In this document: in pieces, positions 7,690 through 10,649 of the stretch
How the letters are laid out: every line of letters begins with the position of its first letter
Position numbering within the stretch: the stretch's first letter is position 1
Assembly: GCA_945906835.1 (NCBI GenBank)
Contig: CAMDRL010000036.1
Coordinates: forward strand, 1 to 10,649
Origin: Rickettsia typhi
GTDB taxonomy: Bacteria > Pseudomonadota > Alphaproteobacteria > Rickettsiales > UBA1997
Length of the DNA: 10,649 bases
Reading direction: 5' to 3'
Made by a program: the position numbers and the translations under genes
Notes under the pieces: generated by a model
What the model was told of the DNA's origin: nothing
The model's database searches: none
Seen by the model: the letters and a program-made list of their open reading frames with translations, nothing else

Positions 7690-9015
7690 CTACTTTATGA
7701 TGATTTTTTCCTGCTTTTCTTTAGATTTTTTATACATTGAAACTAAAGGCTCATCACAAACCTCAATTTGTAGATTTTGATTAAATCCGTTAAAATCAGT
7801 TCTAACGCTTCTTGAATAAGCACCAAGTTGACCAATTTCAATATAATCACCTTCAGCAATATTTTCTGGTAAATAAAATGGACCCTTCATTGAATCAAGA
7901 GAATCGCAGGTTGGACCATAAAATCCAAAGGGCTCAGTTTTTGTTGAAAGAGTTTCTTTGTCTTTAATTCTAATGGCTTTTGTTGGATAGATAAACCCTG
8001 GAAAACCAGCATCAAATAATCCGCCATAAGTACCATCATTTAGGTAAAGCATATTTTGTTTTCTTGCTTCAACGCGCACTACCAGAGAGCCAGCTTCAGC
8101 AACTAAAGCACGCCCCGGTTCACACCATAGACGACAATTTTTATCTAAGCCCATTTGATTAATCGCATCAAAAATCTCGTCAAAATAAGCGCGCATGTTT
8201 GGTGGCGTCATTCCCGGATAAGAAGAAGGAAAGCCTCCCCCAATATCAAGAACATCAAGCTTAACTTTTGATTGTTCAAGAACTTCTTTGGTAACAGATA
8301 AAGCGTTACGATATTCCGTTGGCTCCATACATTGTGAACCAACATGAAAACAGATTCCCAATCTTTTTGCTACAGATCTAGTTTTTCTTAACAAAGAAAC
8401 AGATTCACTTGGCAAAATACCAAATTTTCCAGATAGATCGATGGCAGCGTGAGAGTTAGAAATGGCAAGACGAATGTGTAAACCAAGATCTTTAGCGTTA
8501 TTTGTAACTTCAGTAATTTTTTCCAATTCATCAAAAGAATCTAAAGAGAAATCACGAATTCCAAAATTAAAATAAGCTTCATGAATTGCTTCACGAGCCT
8601 TAACTGGATGCATGAAATACATTTTAGCAGATTCGCCGAATAATTCTCTGATTAACTTAACTTCAGACAAAGAAGCCACATCAAAATGCCTTAAACCAGC
8701 ATCATATAAATGCTTAAGAATTGTAATATCAGGATTACTTTTTACAGAATATAGAACATCACTAGCAAATTTGTTACTTTGGAAATTTGTTAAGAACCAA
8801 GTCGCAGCAAGCTTAATTGAATGCGGTCTAATACAATAAGCAGGAATCATCGGTTTAATATTTAAAACCTCTTGCTCGATTGTATTTTGTTTTTTGCTTT
8901 TTTTATCTGAAGAAGATTTTGCAGAAGCTTGAGATTTTTGCGCATCTTTTTTACCAAAGTTTAGGTAGTGAACTTTTGAAGCTCCCGCCCCGTCATATTC
9001 TTGTTTTGATTCCAT
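7690..9015 (-). CDS. Fold-III PLP-dependent decarboxylase, ornithine decarboxylase type
   Basis: This is a 441-residue enzyme of the alanine-racemase-like (group IV) decarboxylases. The PLP lysine is Lys92 in YSVKSNP. The PLP-stacking His is His224 in CFHVGSQ. Phosphate is bound by GGGFP (259-263) and EPGR (299-302). Cys370-Asp371 in YGPTCDSLDSM form the substrate-contacting pair typical of ornithine (or lysine/ornithine) decarboxylases, and GQLGAYS (395-401) closes the site. It should convert ornithine to putrescine; lysine as a second substrate cannot be excluded. Homologues usually have about 370-400 residues. Here the barrel domain starts only near residue 55, after a Ser/Lys/Gln-rich, probably disordered leader. 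GGAG at 9027-9030, 11 bases before the ATG (9013-9015), is the best Shine-Dalgarno sequence in the window. It is the first gene of the polyamine operon. Confidence 0.93.
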   Translation of the reverse strand: MESKQEYDGAGASKVHYLNFGKKDAQKSQASAKSSSDKKSKKQNTIEQEVLNIKPMIPAYCIRPHSIKLAATWFLTNFQSNKFASDVLYSVKSNPDITILKHLYDAGLRHFDVASLSEVKLIRELFGESAKMYFMHPVKAREAIHEAYFNFGIRDFSLDSFDELEKITEVTNNAKDLGLHIRLAISNSHAAIDLSGKFGILPSESVSLLRKTRSVAKRLGICFHVGSQCMEPTEYRNALSVTKEVLEQSKVKLDVLDIGGGFPSSYPGMTPPNMRAYFDEIFDAINQMGLDKNCRLWCEPGRALVAEAGSLVVRVEARKQNMLYLNDGTYGGLFDAGFPGFIYPTKAIRIKDKETLSTKTEPFGFYGPTCDSLDSMKGPFYLPENIAEGDYIEIGQLGAYSRSVRTDFNGFNQNLQIEVCDEPLVSMYKKSKEKQEKIIIK

Positions 9016-9032
9016 TTCTTGTATCGCTCCCG

Positions 9033-9071
9033 AAATTAAGTAGATAAAATGATAAAAAACTTACTTAATTT
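9033..9071 (-). promoter_or_regulatory. Inverted repeat in the decarboxylase leader, possible operator or attenuating hairpin
   Basis: AAATTAAGTA (9033-9042) and TACTTAATTT (9062-9071) are perfect 10-bp inverted copies 19 bases apart, starting 18 bases upstream of the decarboxylase ATG. On the minus strand TTGGGT and TATCAT, 18 bases apart, could form a weak promoter overlapping this repeat, which would make it an operator. If transcription starts farther upstream it would be a leader hairpin ahead of the ribosome binding site. Both readings are inference. Confidence 0.35.
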
Positions 9072-9280
9072 GACCCAAGGTTGGCGCGCTTTTGCAGCGT
9101 GTTTTTCTTAGACAAATTTTTAAAAAAGAGGGCGCAAAGTAATTTCAATTTTTTATTTGTAAATAAAAAAAACATAATTTTTTTAGGATTTTTTTAGGAT
9201 TTTTTCTAAACCTTTAGAACCATTGGCATTCTTGGCGCCACAAGGGAGATTTTCTTTCCAAAAAAATTAAAAAATCCAAT
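9072..9280. other. AT-rich gap upstream of the polyamine operon
   Basis: No gene is recognisable here. A short direct repeat, TTTTTTAGGA twice in a row, lies around 9178-9200. On the minus strand TTGAAA, 17 bases, TTTTAA (about 9124-9152) is another weak promoter candidate for the decarboxylase operon. GC-richer patches (GGCGCGC near 9083, TTGGCGCCA near 9232) stand out from the surroundings but match nothing I know. Confidence 0.3.
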
Positions 9281-9551
9281 ATGAAAATTACAGAAATTTT
9301 TTTAGAATTTAAATATTCTTTAGCAAGATATTTTTGAGGAAGATAAAAATTATCCATTGAAGAATAATAAAGGTCATCCTGATCCCAGCAAAGGATCTCT
9401 TAGCTTAGTATGCTATTATAGTAGCCATGTTGATGAGTTTAGACAAGGTGAGATTGTTTAAGGGCTTAAAAATGCAGAAAATGAAATTGATACCAACCAA
9501 CTTTTGAAAGAAATGATGTGGGAAATTAAAGACCTAAAATCAAGTAGATAA
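9281..9551 (+). pseudogene. Possible decayed small gene carrying a repeat end
   Basis: A plus-strand frame starts MKITEIFLEFKYSLARYF (ATG 9281-9283) and meets TGA at 9335-9337. Shifting frame at that point gives an open stretch beginning EEDKNYPLKNN that continues to TAA at 9459-9461, and after that stop resumes in the same frame as GLKNAENEIDTNQLLKEMM... to TAA at 9549-9551. The amino-acid make-up, rich in E, K, L and N with helical potential, looks protein-like. The REP-like sequence and the solo palindrome end (9373-9416) fall inside the frame and read through it as PDPSKGSLSLVC. I do not recognise the family. It could also be chance in AT-rich DNA. Confidence 0.3.
9373..9416. repeat. REP-like sequence plus solo end of the 164-bp palindrome
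   Basis: GTCATCCTGATCCCAGC (from 9373) resembles the REP-like sequence at 6049-6076. It is followed at 9400-9416 by TTAGCTTAGTATGCTAT, which is identical to 6229-6245, the outer end of the right arm of the 164-bp palindrome. The rest of that palindrome is absent here. Confidence 0.6.
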
Positions 9552-9553
9552 TT

Positions 9554-10537
9554 CTAAATCTCCAATCTTGGCAGCGCCCGCACAATTTTTATGGTTTCAA
9601 TGCTCACTGTAATTACTCGCAAAAGTAGATCAAGTGGGTAACGGGCGTTGTTCATGGTTTCAATTGCGAAGAGGTTGGCGTTGTTGACAATGCCGCTTTC
9701 TTTGTGAGTTGAAATGCCTTGGCGCTCCATTACCCACTCAATTGCAGGTTTGCCGTTAACCACATATGAGTAGGCTTCGAGCGGAATATTTTCAACGGTG
9801 ATTTTGGAATTGTAGATCACTTTTGTTTTGTCGGTTTCTTTGCCAGCTTTGGCAAACTTCATTTTTTCAACTTTAAAATCTGAGTCTTTCAGCATTTCAA
9901 TTGCCAAATTTCCACCAGCAAAATTTGCCGCAAAAGGCGAAACTTTTTCGTAATTGATGCGAAGTTCAGCAAGCTCGCGACCAGCTTTGCTAAAATGCCA
10001 AAAGTCTGCTGCCTTTTTTACACAAGGAATGCGCGGCAATTCTTTAGTAAGATTGTCAGCAAATCTTTGTTTGTAATCTTGCGAATGCAAAAGCCCGTAA
10101 ATGTAGTAAAAAACATCTTCCTTTGAAATTTTTTCACCCGCGTAATTTTTTAAAAAATGCGCCAAACCAGCGTCGGTGATTCCGTCTTTCACCACAAAAT
10201 TTCCTTCAGTTTTTTGGTCGAATAAATCGGCAGCGTTTTTTGGTGCGTCTGCAAACATACTTCCTTGCGGGCTTGAAGCTTGAGTTGCGGAGTCTTTGCT
10301 GGTTTTTGGTGAGAAAAGTTTTAGGGGGAAACATTGGCCAGTATCCAATGAATGCAAATTTGGCAATTGGTCTGTAATTAAGGCCGAAAAGCCACTGCGC
10401 GCACCAACTCCTGAAATATAAATCACATTATTATTAATTGAAGAATCGGGGAAAATTTGATCCATCGAGTAAAAACTATGGTTAAAATTTCTTCCTCCAT
10501 AATGGGGCTGTTGCAAATCCCCCAATAAATCTTTCAT
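9554..10537 (-). pseudogene. Type ISP restriction-modification enzyme, C-terminal target-recognition fragment
   Basis: The 327-codon frame matches only the C-terminal specificity part of type ISP (LlaGI/LlaBIII-like) single-chain restriction enzymes. It has RNFNHSFYSMDQIFP (16-30), the VGARSGFSALITDQLPNLHSLDTGQCFPL segment (44-72), DVFYYIYGLLHSQDYKQRFADNLTKELPRIP (141-171), AGRELAELRINYE (185-197), NGKPAIEWV (261-269) and VSIETIKIV (311-319). The nuclease, helicase and methyltransferase domains (no NPPY motif) are missing from the window. Native similarity begins at about YGGRNFN. The first 11 or so codons, MKDLLGDLQQP, are the end of an insertion sequence whose other copy lies at 1430-1544. 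I conclude that an IS cut the gene and the apparent ATG is fortuitous. A protein could be made by read-through from the IS, but no restriction activity is expected from it. Confidence 0.85.
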
Positions 10538-10649
10538 AAATTTTCTTTAATTTTTTTAATTATTTTTCTTGTCATTAAAAGCAGCTAAAGCTATCATTCC
10601 CTAGCTCTCTCGGCACTTCTGATTCTTCTAAATCAGCAATCTTTTTAGC
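10504..10649 (-). mobile_element. 3' end of insertion sequence IS-X, continuing past the window
   Basis: The terminus GGGGCTGTTGCAAAT (10504-10518) is followed, moving away from the type ISP fragment, by the same AT-rich block as at 1475-1510. Beyond that comes a minus-strand coding tail, AKKIADLEESEVPRELGNDSFSCF, ending at TAA (10575-10577) and open to the window edge. This tail aligns with the decayed tail at 1430-1474 (EV..., NSSF, shared stop position), so it is probably the C-terminus of the IS transposase. The terminal motif resembles inverted repeats of IS6- or IS5-type elements, but 24 residues are too few to name the family. Confidence 0.6.

Noticed and set aside
9554..10537. A functional stand-alone specificity subunit.
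   Set aside because: Type ISP enzymes carry target recognition in the same chain as the helicase and methyltransferase, and the N-terminus here is IS-derived; truncation explains it better.

Overview
The window comes from an AT-rich, repeat- and IS-laden bacterial chromosome. Its core genes (atpD, atpC, mrdA, mreD) and accessory content (IS630 copies, REP-like palindromes, a polyamine gene cluster, a broken type ISP restriction gene) suggest a host-associated alphaproteobacterium, perhaps Rickettsiales- or Holosporales-like. The taxonomic placement is inference. Every protein gene I accept lies on the minus strand.

Layout, left to right. (1) 1-1544 is a pile-up of transposon pieces. A C-terminal fragment of one IS630-type transposase (1-316) abuts a complete but coding-dead IS630 element (319-1427, 15-bp terminal inverted repeats, TA on each side). 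That element abuts a short 3' end of a second IS type, called IS-X here (1430-1544). (2) 1603-3424 holds atpC and atpD, the epsilon and beta subunits of F1-ATPase, separated by a palindromic repeat. No other atp gene lies beside them. (3) 3684-6010 holds mrdA (PBP2) and mreD, a tightly packed cell-elongation pair without mreC upstream. (4) 6047-6449 is a gene-free repeat cluster: a REP-like sequence, a 164-bp near-perfect palindrome, a small hairpin and a second inverted repeat. (5) 6450-9015 is a compact three-gene polyamine cluster, transcribed in the order ornithine-type decarboxylase, DUF1737 small protein, deoxyhypusine-synthase-like enzyme. (6) 9016-9553 is a leader and intergenic region with a possible operator, a solo end of the 164-bp palindrome and a decayed small reading frame. 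(7) 9554-10649 is the C-terminal target-recognition part of a type ISP restriction-modification enzyme. It is cut off by a second copy of the IS-X end, whose terminus supplies the first codons of the 327-codon frame.

How the genes work together. AtpD and AtpC belong to the F1 sector of ATP synthase. MreD and PBP2 belong to the elongasome that builds lateral-wall peptidoglycan. The decarboxylase would make putrescine (or a related diamine), and the DHS-like enzyme would transfer an aminobutyl group to make homospermidine or a similar polyamine. The DUF1737 protein between them has no assigned role. The two most interesting signals are that conserved three-gene polyamine arrangement and the recognition that the start of the type ISP frame is transposon DNA rather than native coding sequence.
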